Assembly: GCF_013393345.1 (NCBI RefSeq)
Contig: NZ_QJRF01000049.1
Span: 62,001 to 126,000 of the forward strand
Direction of reading: 5' to 3'
DNA from: Pseudomonas taiwanensis
Lineage (GTDB): Bacteria > Pseudomonadota > Gammaproteobacteria > Pseudomonadales > Pseudomonadaceae
DNA: 64,000 nt
The notes under the pieces are model-generated. The model worked only from the letters and a program-made list of their open reading frames with translations, was not told the origin of the DNA and did no database searches. Below, in pieces: positions 26,119 through 35,514 of this stretch. The position numbers and the translations under genes are program-made. The stretch's first letter is position 1. Each line of letters opens with the position of its first letter.

Positions 26119-26538
26119 ATGACAAACGCCAGTGCGATCGCTTTGACCGGATTCATTGCCTGGGCGCTGGCACTGTTGGTACTGATGGAGCTCTTGCGCG
26201 GCCTTTTAGTAGTTTTCAAGCAGTTTCCGGCAAATGAATTCACCCCAGACAACTCCAATCTTTCACCCTTCATGCAGAGGTTGGCGCGCGCGCACGCTAA
26301 TTGTCTGGAGGGGTTACCCATCTTTGGGGGGCTCCTGCTGGTGGCCTTGATCACAAGGCAAACAGTTGTCACCGACCCGCTGGCTTTAACACTGCTCGGA
26401 GCGCGCCTGGTTCAGTCCCTGGTGCATCTGATCTCTCTGAGCGTTCCCGCAGTTTTTCTACGCTTCGCGGCTTTCGCTGTGCAGTTGGCAATTGCCGGTT
26501 ACTGGGCTTTTGGATTGTTGTCAGGTTTCGTTAGCTGA
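26119..26538 (+). CDS. MAPEG family membrane protein
   Basis: A 139-residue, four-helix integral membrane protein of the MAPEG superfamily (eicosanoid and glutathione metabolism-like), with the family motif region RAHANCLEGLPIFGGLLL. Bacterial members are small membrane proteins, some with glutathione transferase or peroxidase activity. ATG at 26119 follows AGGAG. It is 46 bases after the previous gene in the same direction. Confidence 0.82.
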   Translation: MTNASAIALTGFIAWALALLVLMELLRGLLVVFKQFPANEFTPDNSNLSPFMQRLARAHANCLEGLPIFGGLLLVALITRQTVVTDPLALTLLGARLVQSLVHLISLSVPAVFLRFAAFAVQLAIAGYWAFGLLSGFVS

Positions 26539-26555
26539 CTCGGTTTTTTACTGGC

Positions 26556-26579
26556 AAACCATCGAGACTGAGATGGTTT
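26556..26579. terminator. Hairpin after the MAPEG gene
   Basis: AAACCATC (26556-26563), 8-base loop, GATGGTTT (26572-26579), 17 bases after the stop codon. There is no long T-run, so it is a weak or Rho-assisted terminator or a bidirectional mRNA stabiliser. A second dyad AGCAGCC/GGCTGCT follows near 26680-26702. Confidence 0.45.
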
Positions 26580-26760
26580 CGCAGGTCTTCCAGCATCGAT
26601 ATCGATCCGGCAGGAACATTCGTACCGTCCGTTGCTGGCCGATACCCACCGCTCGCGAACAGACGCTCCCGGTCAGAAGCAGCCACTCAGGCCGGGCTGC
26701 TTTCGACCGAATGCTGCCGGTGGGAATCGATAGAACCGAATAGATATGGGAGCCCGATAC

Positions 26761-27600
26761 TTAGCCGAGGTGTACAGCTCCGATCTTCAGCATACGATTC
26801 GCCACACCATCCACAGAGACAGACTCGCTTACATCCGCGATGGGCAATCGCGCGTCCTGAAGATAGTGATAGTCCTTCCGGCTGGCCTCCACCGCAGACA
26901 GGTCGAGCGTAATCAACAGCGGAGCCGTACCCTCGACTTCGTCGATGACTTCTCCATACGGATCGACCGCAAGACTCTCACCGGCGAACTCCAGTTCACG
27001 GCCGCTACCAACCCGATTGACGAGCACTGCGCAACATTGGTTTTCCATGGCACGGGCAGTCACGGCACGCCGATGCACGGGGCCATATGGAGACATGTTG
27101 CCATCCAGCACCAGGATCACTTGCGCCCCCAAGCGCGCGAGGGCGCGACTGGTTTCCGGGAACTCCACGTCATAACAGACGATAAGCCCGACCCTCACTC
27201 CATCGAGTTCGCTCACGAAGAAGGCATCTCCTGCTGCAAATACTCCCCGGTCCGTGTGCGGCCAAAGATGGCTCTTGCGGTAGCGCAAGGCAATGCGGCC
27301 TTCTCGATCCAGGAGTACGGCGGTGTTGTAGAAAACGCCCCCATCCCGCTCGGCAAAGCCGAATGCCAAGGCCACTCTCCGTCGCTGGGCGGCTGCCTTG
27401 AGCAGTTGGATCGGTTGTGCATTTACAGTCATGGCGACATCGTCGATTTCGGTCTTGTCAGGAAATCCGCAGAGCGTGGTTTCGGGGAACACGATCAGAT
27501 CCGCTGTACCTCCCGCGCTCTCGATGATCTCCAGCATCGCTTCCAGGTTACGCCCGACGTCCGCATCGACGATCGGCATCTGCGCCAACAGAACATTCAT
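26761..27600 (-). CDS. Carbon-nitrogen hydrolase (nitrilase superfamily)
   Basis: A 279-residue CN-hydrolase with a full catalytic triad: Glu40 in VFPETTLCGF, Lys109 in YRKSHLWP and Cys142 in LIVCYDVEFPE. The family hydrolyses amides, carbamoyl groups or nitriles in the cytoplasm. ATG at 27600 follows AGGAAG. It is the last gene of a leftward operon with an M24 peptidase-like protein, LuxR regulator and APC permease, suggesting release of ammonia or a carboxylate from an imported amide or peptide-like nitrogen compound. The substrate is not readable. Confidence 0.88.
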   Translation of the reverse strand: MNVLLAQMPIVDADVGRNLEAMLEIIESAGGTADLIVFPETTLCGFPDKTEIDDVAMTVNAQPIQLLKAAAQRRRVALAFGFAERDGGVFYNTAVLLDREGRIALRYRKSHLWPHTDRGVFAAGDAFFVSELDGVRVGLIVCYDVEFPETSRALARLGAQVILVLDGNMSPYGPVHRRAVTARAMENQCCAVLVNRVGSGRELEFAGESLAVDPYGEVIDEVEGTAPLLITLDLSAVEASRKDYHYLQDARLPIADVSESVSVDGVANRMLKIGAVHLG

Positions 27601-27663
27601 CTCATTCTTCCTGTCATTGACTGGAGACGCGGCGCGCCAACGGGTGCGCCGCGCTTTATTCGA

Positions 27664-28893
27664 TCAGAACCAGAACACTGGAGTCGTCGTCAGCAGTTCG
27701 ATGCCATCACGAGTGACGATGAAGTTCTGTTCCCAGCCAACGCTTCCGACTCCGGATCGCGTCATGAAGGACTCACCGGACGCCACCATTCCTTCCTCGA
27801 AGTAGTCATCAGGCGTCACCGAATCGCGGTTGATGATCGGGTGTTCCCACATGGAGCCATTGCCGTGCCCGAAGTAAGGCCACTGGTTGCTCGCAAGATC
27901 GTGTTCGTCGGCGACCGAGCGTTGCACACGCTCCGCCTCCGCCACCACATCGAGCACACGTACACCATGCCTTGCGGACTTGAGAACGGCGTCCGTGATG
28001 GAGTAGGAATCGATCAGAAGACTCTTCTGTGCATCCGTCGGTTTACCGCCACACACCAAAGAGCGGCCGGGATCGAGCCAGTAGCCTTGGTGCGTCGGTC
28101 CGTAGATCCAGGTGCGCAACATGTCACCCTTCTGCGGAGCCTGCTGCGAGTAGCCATACATCGGGTCGCGCTCGAAGAAGCGGCTATCGTCGTCGGTTCC
28201 GTAGTTGATCGGAATGCGCAGCCAGCCACCGCCGCGCCGGGTCAGTTCATAGGCACCCTCAGCTGCCGCCTCGGCACAGGTCTTGCCCGCATAGAGGCTG
28301 TCACATACCCGATAGAGGGCGCTGGAAACCATTTCACCGGCCTCGCGGAACAGATCGAGTTCACGCGGGCTTTTGATGCGACGGCAGCGGCGGATCAGGT
28401 TGTCGTCGTAGGTGTACCTGATACCGGGGGTGGCTGCCTCCAGTTGCTTGGCGTATTTGACCGGCAAGCAATCGGTTCCAACGAAGACCACCGAGCCTTG
28501 CGGCTTACGAGCCGCGAGCGAGCGGGCGACGCTGCTGATGGGGTCATCGCTGAAGTGGTAGTCGCCACAGCGCACGAGCCTACGCCGAACCTCGGCCACA
28601 TCGCCGTGCAGCTCCGGGGCTTTGCCGGGTTCCAGAATGACACAGCAGAAACCTCGCGCATTCCAGATCGGTGAATCCGGCTCCTGCCCGGAATGCTCGG
28701 ACCAGAAGTTGGTCAACCACAGCGTTTCCATCGCGCGCTCGTAGTGCCCGGCAGTCTTACCCCAGACGATGGCAATGTCGTACTGGCGCAAGCGCATTTC
28801 AGCGTGAACTTTCTCCCAGCGGGCCAGATATTCATCCTCCGGGAAGTAGCCGTCGGGATAATTCATGCGTTCGATTGTCATCGTGTTCACCAT
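27664..28893 (-). CDS. M24 family (creatinase/Xaa-Pro peptidase-like) protein
   Basis: A 409-residue pita-bread protein: N-terminal creatinase-type domain (about 15-165) and C-terminal M24 domain (LIRRCRRIKSPRELDLFREA to the end). Residues corresponding to metal or active-site positions include WLDPGRSL, FGHGNGSMWEH and EEGMVASGESF; the canonical first Asp pair is not obvious, so a creatinase-like, metal-independent hydrolase is possible. ATG 28893 overlaps the stop of the small ORF upstream (ATGGTGA), supporting translational coupling. It likely acts on an amidino or imino compound delivered by the operon permease. Confidence 0.85.
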   Translation of the reverse strand: MVNTMTIERMNYPDGYFPEDEYLARWEKVHAEMRLRQYDIAIVWGKTAGHYERAMETLWLTNFWSEHSGQEPDSPIWNARGFCCVILEPGKAPELHGDVAEVRRRLVRCGDYHFSDDPISSVARSLAARKPQGSVVFVGTDCLPVKYAKQLEAATPGIRYTYDDNLIRRCRRIKSPRELDLFREAGEMVSSALYRVCDSLYAGKTCAEAAAEGAYELTRRGGGWLRIPINYGTDDDSRFFERDPMYGYSQQAPQKGDMLRTWIYGPTHQGYWLDPGRSLVCGGKPTDAQKSLLIDSYSITDAVLKSARHGVRVLDVVAEAERVQRSVADEHDLASNQWPYFGHGNGSMWEHPIINRDSVTPDDYFEEGMVASGESFMTRSGVGSVGWEQNFIVTRDGIELLTTTPVFWF

Positions 28894-29030
28894 TCTTGTA
28901 TTGGGTCAGACCGATCAATGGCCGGGTTCGATTCGGGCCATTGAGGTCCATGCTCCTCCAGGTCCAGGTAGCTGCCCATAATGCCGATCAGCACTATTGC
29001 CCCGCCGGCGTTACCTGCTACGGCACGCAT
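28887..29030 (-). CDS. Candidate 47-residue small membrane protein
   Basis: A short frame from ATG 29030 to TGA 28887 lies between the LuxR stop (19 bases away) and the M24 gene, whose ATG it overlaps as ATGGTGA. It encodes a hydrophobic stretch (AVAGNAGGAIVLIGIMGSYL) followed by an acidic, proline-containing tail (LDLEEHGPQWPESNPAIDRS). GTG 29036 is an alternative start; no strong ribosome site is visible. The one-span topology and tail suggest a small subunit or accessory of the operon permease. No family recognised; gene status is an inference from position and composition. Confidence 0.45.
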   Translation of the reverse strand: MRAVAGNAGGAIVLIGIMGSYLDLEEHGPQWPESNPAIDRSDPIQEW

Positions 29031-29048
29031 CAGCACAAGAATCGAACT

Positions 29049-30140
29049 TCAGATCAGCCCGAGGAGGTGGCTCATGAAGAGCGAGAAGATTTCCCGTTCC
29101 GAGGTGATATCGAGCTTCAGATAGAGCCGTTGCTTGTAGTTCTTGATGGTCCCGGCGCTGAGCTCGAGCTTCTCTGCAATGAGACTGGTGGGATAGCCAA
29201 GCATCGTCTTCTCGACGATCTGGCGTTCACGATGGCTTAGCCGGTAGTGGCTGCAGAAGGCAGCCAATGCCGTTTCTATGTCGGTTTTCAAATAGCCCGG
29301 TGCGTGGCTTTCAAGGAAAAGAATTCGACTGGACCCGACCTGCGCGACATCGAGGTCCAGGTGCTCCCAATGCAATACATGTTCGTGCCAGTTGCTCGGC
29401 TCGCGTTCCCCGCCGGAGAACGCCAACTGGATCAATTCGTCGCATTGGTCATCGGGAACAGACGTTTCCCAGGCGCTGTTCCGGTAGATCGCGTGCCCCT
29501 CTGCGTCCGTCACCAGTACGCCAACGCGACGGTCGCCGTAGATGGATTCCAGGCCACCGACAATCGCATTTTGCACATGCAGTCGATGGGCCTCCGACAC
29601 CACAGGTTCTACCGCGCGAAATGCGGCGATCTCCTCGGGGGTGGCCAATCGTGAGTCATGGTCAAAACAGAATGCGATATAGGTCCCGCCGGGTGCCTCC
29701 AGGAAAAGAACCAGTTCGTCGAAGATTTTTCCCGATTTGAAAATCTCGTCGTAGAAAGCGTTCGAATGATCCTCGCTGCGCATCTGCGCAAAGGTCGTGA
29801 CTGTCGGCACGTTGCCCTCGCTGACCAGACGCAGCAAGGGATCGAGGCGATAGAGCCAGCCGAGGTAATTGCGTGTGGACTCCTCGTCCATCGATTCGTT
29901 GACCAGAAACTCAGGCGCGGAGAAGCGGCTGTACTTGACGACCAGCCGCCGCTCGTAATCGACCAAGGCAACCAGCAGAGCCAGCACTCGATCGTAGAAC
30001 TGGTTCGTGCCAATCGCTGCTATCAGCGCCGCGATTCGTTCGAAGGTATTCGGTAAAAACGAGTTAGCCAGGGTTATCTCCGCACCTTGATTCTCGATCC
30101 CTATGCGACTCCCAAGCCATTGGGTTGCCTGGCGGCGCAT
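29049..30140 (-). CDS. LuxR family transcriptional regulator
   Basis: A 363-residue regulator (start ATG 30140; 30215 would add 25 residues) with a C-terminal LuxR/GerE helix-turn-helix (LSHRERQIVEKTMLGYPTSL, then AEKLELSAGTIKNYKQRLYL). The long N-terminal part has no receiver or autoinducer domain that I recognise but looks like a GAF/PAS-type sensor (GVLVTDAEGHAIYRNSAWE). It overlaps the permease gene end by 40 bases, so it is cotranscribed with it. It probably senses the substrate of this amide/amine operon. Confidence 0.85.
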   Translation of the reverse strand: MRRQATQWLGSRIGIENQGAEITLANSFLPNTFERIAALIAAIGTNQFYDRVLALLVALVDYERRLVVKYSRFSAPEFLVNESMDEESTRNYLGWLYRLDPLLRLVSEGNVPTVTTFAQMRSEDHSNAFYDEIFKSGKIFDELVLFLEAPGGTYIAFCFDHDSRLATPEEIAAFRAVEPVVSEAHRLHVQNAIVGGLESIYGDRRVGVLVTDAEGHAIYRNSAWETSVPDDQCDELIQLAFSGGEREPSNWHEHVLHWEHLDLDVAQVGSSRILFLESHAPGYLKTDIETALAAFCSHYRLSHRERQIVEKTMLGYPTSLIAEKLELSAGTIKNYKQRLYLKLDITSEREIFSLFMSHLLGLI

Positions 30141-31537
30141 ACGCTTTTGTAGATTAGCAGTCCGATTATGGACAAAACCCCGACCATTAAGGGTACAGCC
30201 CAATTCTCGTACCAAGGCAGCTGTGGGGATCTGGGCCAGGAGATGTTGATGGCCTCCAACAGTGTCCAGATCGTGGCGGTGAACAGAAGAGGGATGCTGA
30301 ACCGTCCCAAATTGAATGGGCCGTTGACCCAGTCTCCGCGCGCTGCCGAATGACAGGCTGCAACAAGGGGGAATGCGAAGGCGATGTAAAAGCCGGAGAT
30401 GGTGAAACTCAACAGCAGCGAATAGATATTGGTAAAGGACAGTAGGAACAGAAGCGACGCCAAGACTCCGGTGAGAACGATTGCATTGGTGGGCAATGAA
30501 TCACCTTCGCTGAGTCTGCTCAGCCACTTGTGGCATGGCAGGCTACGGTCGCGTGCGAAGGCCCAGATAACTCGGGATACTGAGGCCTGGATGCCCAGCA
30601 TGCAGGCGAGAAAGCCGATCACGAACAACACCAGCATCCCCTTATAGGCCATAGGTCCGAAATGATGGACAAGGATGTCTGCGACTGGATCGGAGCCCAC
30701 AGGAATGTCGAGCGTCGGCAGCGCCAGAATCAGCGACAGCGCCGAGAACGCGACGATACCCCCAACGGAAAGCAGGCAGAGCAGCATTGCTTTCGGTACC
30801 GCCCGCTCCGGCCGCCGCACCTCCTCCGCCACAGCACCTGCACTTTCGAACCCCAGAAAAGCCCACCCGCAGTAAGCGATCGCTAATGCTGCTTTGGAAC
30901 TGAAAATCCCATCAAGGCTCCCGTCGCCGGTGAACATATCGGCGGAGGGCAAGACAATCGAAAGCGGATTTATCTGGAACTTGGTCAGCAACAGGATGCC
31001 CACCCCGACGGACCCGATGATCTCGGCGGCGATGCACAGCCAGACGATGGTGGCGAATATCTTGCGACCTTGCGTATTCCCCCAGGTGGCGAATGCGATC
31101 AGGCCCAAGGCGAGTGAAACACCGACAACCTTGGCGTCTGGGTCAAGGCCCAGCAACTGAGCGAGGAAATCCGCGCCACCGAGGGCAACAGCAGCCATCG
31201 TGATAGGCAACGTGCAGATATAGGTCCACCCCGCGAACCAGCCGTATTTGTGTCCCAGTAGATGTTTGGACCACTGGTAGATACTGCCCTCGTAGGGAAA
31301 ACGCGAAACGAGCATAGCGAAAGATAGAGCTACGAGGAGCTGCCCCGCCATGGCGATGATCAGTCCCCACCAGAACGCTGGACCGATTTCCGCTATTCCT
31401 AGGCCGAAAATGGAGTACAGCGCGACGATGGGTGAAATGAAGGCGAAGGCCAGGGAGAAAGTCGAAGACAGGCTGAGATCCCGCTTCAATGTGTCGTCCT
31501 GATGAACGTCTGGATAGTTGCTGCTGAGCGCGACCAT
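30101..31537 (-). CDS. APC superfamily amino acid/amine permease
   Basis: A 478-residue APC-family carrier with about twelve membrane segments. ATG 31537 (AGGA 8 bases upstream) is chosen over a 58-codon longer frame because the cytoplasmic N-terminus (LKRDLSLSSTFSLAFAFISP) begins right after it. Conserved blocks are FPYEGSIYQWSKHLLG, the GWAFLGFESAGAVAEEVRRP motif and ASVSRVIWAFARDRSLP, the pattern of the amino acid/choline/GABA transporters. It is the first gene of the leftward operon with the LuxR, M24 and nitrilase genes and presumably imports their substrate. Confidence 0.9.
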   Translation of the reverse strand: MVALSSNYPDVHQDDTLKRDLSLSSTFSLAFAFISPIVALYSIFGLGIAEIGPAFWWGLIIAMAGQLLVALSFAMLVSRFPYEGSIYQWSKHLLGHKYGWFAGWTYICTLPITMAAVALGGADFLAQLLGLDPDAKVVGVSLALGLIAFATWGNTQGRKIFATIVWLCIAAEIIGSVGVGILLLTKFQINPLSIVLPSADMFTGDGSLDGIFSSKAALAIAYCGWAFLGFESAGAVAEEVRRPERAVPKAMLLCLLSVGGIVAFSALSLILALPTLDIPVGSDPVADILVHHFGPMAYKGMLVLFVIGFLACMLGIQASVSRVIWAFARDRSLPCHKWLSRLSEGDSLPTNAIVLTGVLASLLFLLSFTNIYSLLLSFTISGFYIAFAFPLVAACHSAARGDWVNGPFNLGRFSIPLLFTATIWTLLEAINISWPRSPQLPWYENWAVPLMVGVLSIIGLLIYKSVCAARQPNGLGVA

Positions 31538-32189
31538 AACTTCAATCCTGTTGTGAAATTGTTCTTGTCTTTTCGAGCTGGGCAGGATCAAAAGCCCCGA
31601 CTCCTGAAAAGGAGGAAGCCAGGAAGGAGCACGGTTATCGAACGACGTGGAATGGGACCATCCGGCCAGGCTTCCGCGAACCCGTGCGCCTCCTGGCTTG
31701 GGGTTCATCATCGAAGGGGGGACACGGCCTCACAATAGTGCCGCGATGCACTATTGCTGTTAGAGATGCGTTAGTTGGACATCCGTCGAGGTTGGATCGA
31801 AAGCGGATCAGAGCGAACGCTTCGACCCCTCTCAATCGATCGAAGCGGGCAGAGCCCGCTCCAGAATGGGCAGCAGAAGCCGGCAAAAATCGACCAGAGC
31901 GAACACTGACGATCAAGCCAACGGGCAGAGAAGGAGCAAACCAAGTTTCGACCGCTCCACTCGCAGTGTGCCCAGCCGATCACACATCGCCCGCCGCTGC
32001 GGTACTTAAATAACTGCCTGATTCCGACACCCCCTGCCGGCAGCCGACAGAAGCTCCGATTCGATTTTCTTACTCTCCACTGGCCCCGACGCTCATCGCT
32101 TTACGTCGGGCCAGTCAGTCCTGCCACTGCACACCGCGCCATAGGCTCTAGCCGAGCTGACTATGGGCGGATGTAAGGAGAATAAGAAA
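31538..32189. other. Gene-free stretch between APC permease and serine hydrolase
   Basis: About 650 bases between divergent genes. No coding frame with a ribosome site or family resemblance was found. It should carry the promoters of both neighbours; no clear hairpin, REP unit or dyad stands out. Confidence 0.5.
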
Positions 32190-33374
32190 ATGAGCCCAGA
32201 TTTCACATCATCACTCAATCACTTGCTCGATGCCGCCACGGCTGGTCAACAGCGCGTCCCAGGTGTAGTCGCAGCAGTAGTCGGGCGCGACGGCCTGGTC
32301 TATGAGGGGGCTTCAGGCCAACGAACGCTCGGTCAAGCTGGAGCAATGACGACCGACAGTGTTTTCGCCATGTTTTCCACGACCAAAGCGATAACCGCCA
32401 CGGCGGTGCTTCAGTTGGTCGAGGAAGGGCTCCTGGATCTCGATGCGCCTGCCAGGGACTATGTGCCGATCATCGACGAACTGAAGGTACTCGAGGGATT
32501 TGATAGCGACGGCACCCCCCGGCTTCGCCCCCCAAGAAAACAAATTACTACCCGGATGCTTCTGCTTCATACAGCAGGCCTGGGTTATGAGTTCTTCAAC
32601 GAAAACTACAAGAGGCTATCCCAGGAACAAGGACAACCCAGCATCATCAGCGGGTCGTTGGCTGCGCTCAAAACACCCTTGCTGTTTGAGCCGGGTGAAC
32701 AGTGGGAGTACGGCTCCAACATAGATTGGGCTGGCCTGGTGGTAGAAGCCATCACCGGAAAACGTCTGGGCGAAGTCATGCAGCAGCGCATCTTCGAGCC
32801 ACTGGGCATGACCGATACCGCCTTTACCATGACCCCGTCGATGCTCCAGCGGCGGGCTGGCATGCACCAGCGTGAAGAGGATGGATCGCTGACCGTACTC
32901 GAGGATCTAATCCTTCCACAGGACCCCGAAGTACACATGGGAGGCCATGGCCTGTATTCGACGGTGAAGGATTATTGTCAGTTTATCCGCGCCTGGCTAA
33001 ACGATGGGCAGGGTGATCACGGACGGATTCTCAAGCCAGAAACAATTCGTTTCGCTGAAATGAACGGTCTCGAAAGTCTGAAAATCAAAGCCCTTCCCGG
33101 CGTCATCCCCAACCTTTCCAAAACCGCTGAGTTCTTCCCGGGCATGCCTAAGTCGTGGGCGTTGAGTTTCATGGTCAATGAACAAGACGCACCTACCGGT
33201 CGCCCTGCGGGCTCTTTGGCGTGGGCCGGATTAGCCAATCTCTTCTATTGGATCGACCGCAAAAACGGCATCGGTGGTTTTTGGGCCACCCAGATATTGC
33301 CGTTCGTAGACCCCGTTTCGACCAACTCTTATCTGGAGTTCGAAACGACGGCTTACCGCTATCTCACCAGATAA
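32190..33374 (+). CDS. Serine hydrolase of the beta-lactamase/esterase family
   Basis: A 394-residue class C beta-lactamase-fold protein. ATG 32190 with AAGGAG at 32175-32180 is preferred over 32163. The SxxK nucleophile motif is FSTTK, the Tyr motif YGSN lies in WEYGSNIDW, and HGLYST supplies the third motif in place of KTG. There is no signal peptide, so the protein looks cytoplasmic and is more likely an esterase (EstB/LovD-like) than a true beta-lactamase. The next gene encodes an outer-membrane protein of the MetA type. Confidence 0.85.
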   Translation: MSPDFTSSLNHLLDAATAGQQRVPGVVAAVVGRDGLVYEGASGQRTLGQAGAMTTDSVFAMFSTTKAITATAVLQLVEEGLLDLDAPARDYVPIIDELKVLEGFDSDGTPRLRPPRKQITTRMLLLHTAGLGYEFFNENYKRLSQEQGQPSIISGSLAALKTPLLFEPGEQWEYGSNIDWAGLVVEAITGKRLGEVMQQRIFEPLGMTDTAFTMTPSMLQRRAGMHQREEDGSLTVLEDLILPQDPEVHMGGHGLYSTVKDYCQFIRAWLNDGQGDHGRILKPETIRFAEMNGLESLKIKALPGVIPNLSKTAEFFPGMPKSWALSFMVNEQDAPTGRPAGSLAWAGLANLFYWIDRKNGIGGFWATQILPFVDPVSTNSYLEFETTAYRYLTR

Positions 33375-33481
33375 GCCAGTAACTGATTCGATTCAGGTCT
33401 GAGCCCCGCCAGGGGTTCCAGGCAATGGCGCAAGAAAACTGCCCCCTCTCTGAAAACCAACAAAAACAAAATAGGTGACTC

Positions 33482-34405
33482 ATGGAGATCTCCATATGCC
33501 CTCCTGTGCGCGTTCGTCCCATAGTTTGCGCACTTGGCACGTCAAAGATCGGTACTGGTCTTGTACTGGCAGTTCTGGCGGGTAACGCCCAGGCTATCGA
33601 TGTGGACGCCGGTGAATACACGGCTGCGCTTCCAGCCGGCAGCAGTATCGGTTTGCTTTACCTTCAGCATGCACAGAGGCGGTCGCTTTACAGCGATGGT
33701 CACAAGATCGGGATAAAGGCGGGGCTCGACTCGGATATCGGCATACTGCGCGCCGCGCATTACCAGCAGTTGGGTGACTACACGATCAATACGCAGTTCC
33801 TGTTGCCCTTCGGTCGTCTGGAAGGAACACGCGATAACGACTCGCTGGGACAAACCAGTGGCGTGGGTGATTTGATTCTGGCGTCCACCCTGTGGCTCGA
33901 GAATGATCCGGCGAAGAGACGTTACTGGGGCATTGCGCCCTACCTCTTCGTGCCGACCGGCAACTATGACCGAAACGATGTACTCAACCTGGGCGAAAAC
34001 CGTTGGAAGTTAACGTTGCAGACCGGCTATGCGACAGGTCTCACTGAAAAACTGTCCCTGGACCTCACCGCGGATGTGACCCTGTTTCGCAAAAATGACG
34101 ACTTCACGAGTCAAGGCCTGACATTGCGCCAAAAGCCACTGTGGCAAGCCCAGACCTACCTGAGATACGCCGTGACCCCAAAGCTGTCGGTGCATGTCGG
34201 TGCATCTCAACTCTGGGGCGGTGAGACGCGCATTGATGGTCAGGATCAGAACGATGAACCCAACACCAGTAAGTACCGTGTTGGGGCCTCATACTGGATG
34301 ACCCCAACTTTCCAGACCCTGCTCAATTACGGTCAGGACGTATCGGTCGACAACGGCTTCAAGGAAAAGCAGCGGGTTAACCTACGGCTGCTGTGGGTGT
34401 TCTGA
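33482..34405 (+). CDS. Outer-membrane MetA-pathway-like (transporter) protein
   Basis: A 307-residue secreted protein: N-terminal signal (KIGTGLVLAVLAGNAQA near 22-38) followed by repeated amphipathic beta-strands ending in an aromatic residue (RVNLRLLWVF), as in the phenol MetA degradation family. Members are thought to be outer-membrane channels for aromatic or other hydrophobic compounds. ATG at 33482 follows AGGTGA. It lies 107 bases after the serine hydrolase; a terminator follows at 34431. Confidence 0.75.
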   Translation: MEISICPPVRVRPIVCALGTSKIGTGLVLAVLAGNAQAIDVDAGEYTAALPAGSSIGLLYLQHAQRRSLYSDGHKIGIKAGLDSDIGILRAAHYQQLGDYTINTQFLLPFGRLEGTRDNDSLGQTSGVGDLILASTLWLENDPAKRRYWGIAPYLFVPTGNYDRNDVLNLGENRWKLTLQTGYATGLTEKLSLDLTADVTLFRKNDDFTSQGLTLRQKPLWQAQTYLRYAVTPKLSVHVGASQLWGGETRIDGQDQNDEPNTSKYRVGASYWMTPTFQTLLNYGQDVSVDNGFKEKQRVNLRLLWVF

Positions 34406-34430
34406 CCCGCAGCGAATGACTGGGTCCCTG

Positions 34431-34471
34431 GGCACTGGGAGTGGGTTTGACGCCACTCTCGGTGCCTTTTT
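34431..34471 (+). terminator. Rho-independent terminator
   Basis: GGCACTGGGAGTGG (34431-34444) pairs with CCACTCTCGGTGCC (34453-34466) with two mismatches, followed by TTTTT. It closes the serine hydrolase/MetA-like unit just before the convergent AraC gene. Confidence 0.85.
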
Positions 34472-34485
34472 CCTGCGTCAGGATG

Positions 34486-35514
34486 CTAGCGCAATCGCCG
34501 CTGCAAGGTTTGGGAAGGTAACTCACTGAAACGCTTGCGATAGACGCCCGCAAATTCACCCAGATTCAAATATCCCCACCGAAAGGCGATGGCCGAAACT
34601 GTCGAGCCCGACTCCGGATCTGTCGCCAATAAATCGCGGCGCACCCCCTGCAACCGCTGCTCGCGCATGAATGCACCGGGCGTCATACCGCGAAAACGCG
34701 TGAAGGCGCCACTCAATGCCCGCACACTGGTCCCAACCGCACTGGCAACTTCTCCAATTGTCGGGAGGCTCGCGGCATTGGCTCTCATGAACTCTTCGGC
34801 CGCCCTGACATAACGGGGTGCAATCCGGTTCATTGGGTTATTCACATCAAGCCCAGCTTGCGCGGCGCGGCCAGTCCACTCGTGCAGCAAATGAAAGCAA
34901 AGACTTTGCTCCAGGTGGGCGCCAATGCGTCCTTCAGCCATGTGTTCGGGATTCTCGGCAACACAACGAACCGCGTACTTCAGCAGACTCAGCCAGCTCG
35001 AACCCACTCCGCCGATGGTGCACTTGTATCTCCAGAACTGATCATCGGGCACGAATCCAAGCCACTGCTGCGCTAGGCGCTCCAGAACCACATGAGGAAT
35101 GGTCAGATTCAGTTGCAGGTGATCCGGGTCGAGGTCGACCCGGTAATCGACGCGACTGCAATCGGCAATGAAGGATTCACCTATTGCCGTATCTTGAGTG
35201 ACGGAACGCTGCGTCCAGTGCCGTGCACTGCCGCGAATGGTCGTGAGCAGCAGCGCGTTCCCCGCTTCGGGTGAGAAGTCATCGACGTTCACCGCGACTC
35301 CATAGCCGAAACGAGTCAACGTCAATTCGCCAATCCTGGACGAATGCATGCTTGCCTGCGGCTTGATGGCATGCCCGACAGGAAGCACACGATAGGGCAT
35401 GTAAACGCGATCCGACCAGTCGCTAATTTCGTCCCAATCGGTTGAATGAATCTTGTGATGCTGGCGTATCGGCTTGCCGCTTACATCGGCTAACAACGCA
35501 TGCTCGAGAAGCAT
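34486..35514 (-). CDS. AraC family transcriptional regulator
   Basis: A 342-residue AraC/XylS-type regulator. The C-terminal double helix-turn-helix spans about 240-342 (TIGEVASAVGTSVRALSGAF, FRWGYLNLGEFAGVYRKRF). The N-terminal half matches the AraC-binding-like-domain group found in regulators of aromatic or alkyl catabolism (about 50-220). ATG at 35514 follows AGGTG. It is convergent with the MetA-like gene and may regulate that unit, though nothing in the sequence proves it. Confidence 0.88.
   Translation of the reverse strand: MLLEHALLADVSGKPIRQHHKIHSTDWDEISDWSDRVYMPYRVLPVGHAIKPQASMHSSRIGELTLTRFGYGVAVNVDDFSPEAGNALLLTTIRGSARHWTQRSVTQDTAIGESFIADCSRVDYRVDLDPDHLQLNLTIPHVVLERLAQQWLGFVPDDQFWRYKCTIGGVGSSWLSLLKYAVRCVAENPEHMAEGRIGAHLEQSLCFHLLHEWTGRAAQAGLDVNNPMNRIAPRYVRAAEEFMRANAASLPTIGEVASAVGTSVRALSGAFTRFRGMTPGAFMREQRLQGVRRDLLATDPESGSTVSAIAFRWGYLNLGEFAGVYRKRFSELPSQTLQRRLR

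Noticed and set aside
26746-28674. 642-codon plus-strand frame opposite nitrilase and M24 genes
   Set aside because: Both antisense genes have catalytic motifs and ribosome sites; this frame has neither.
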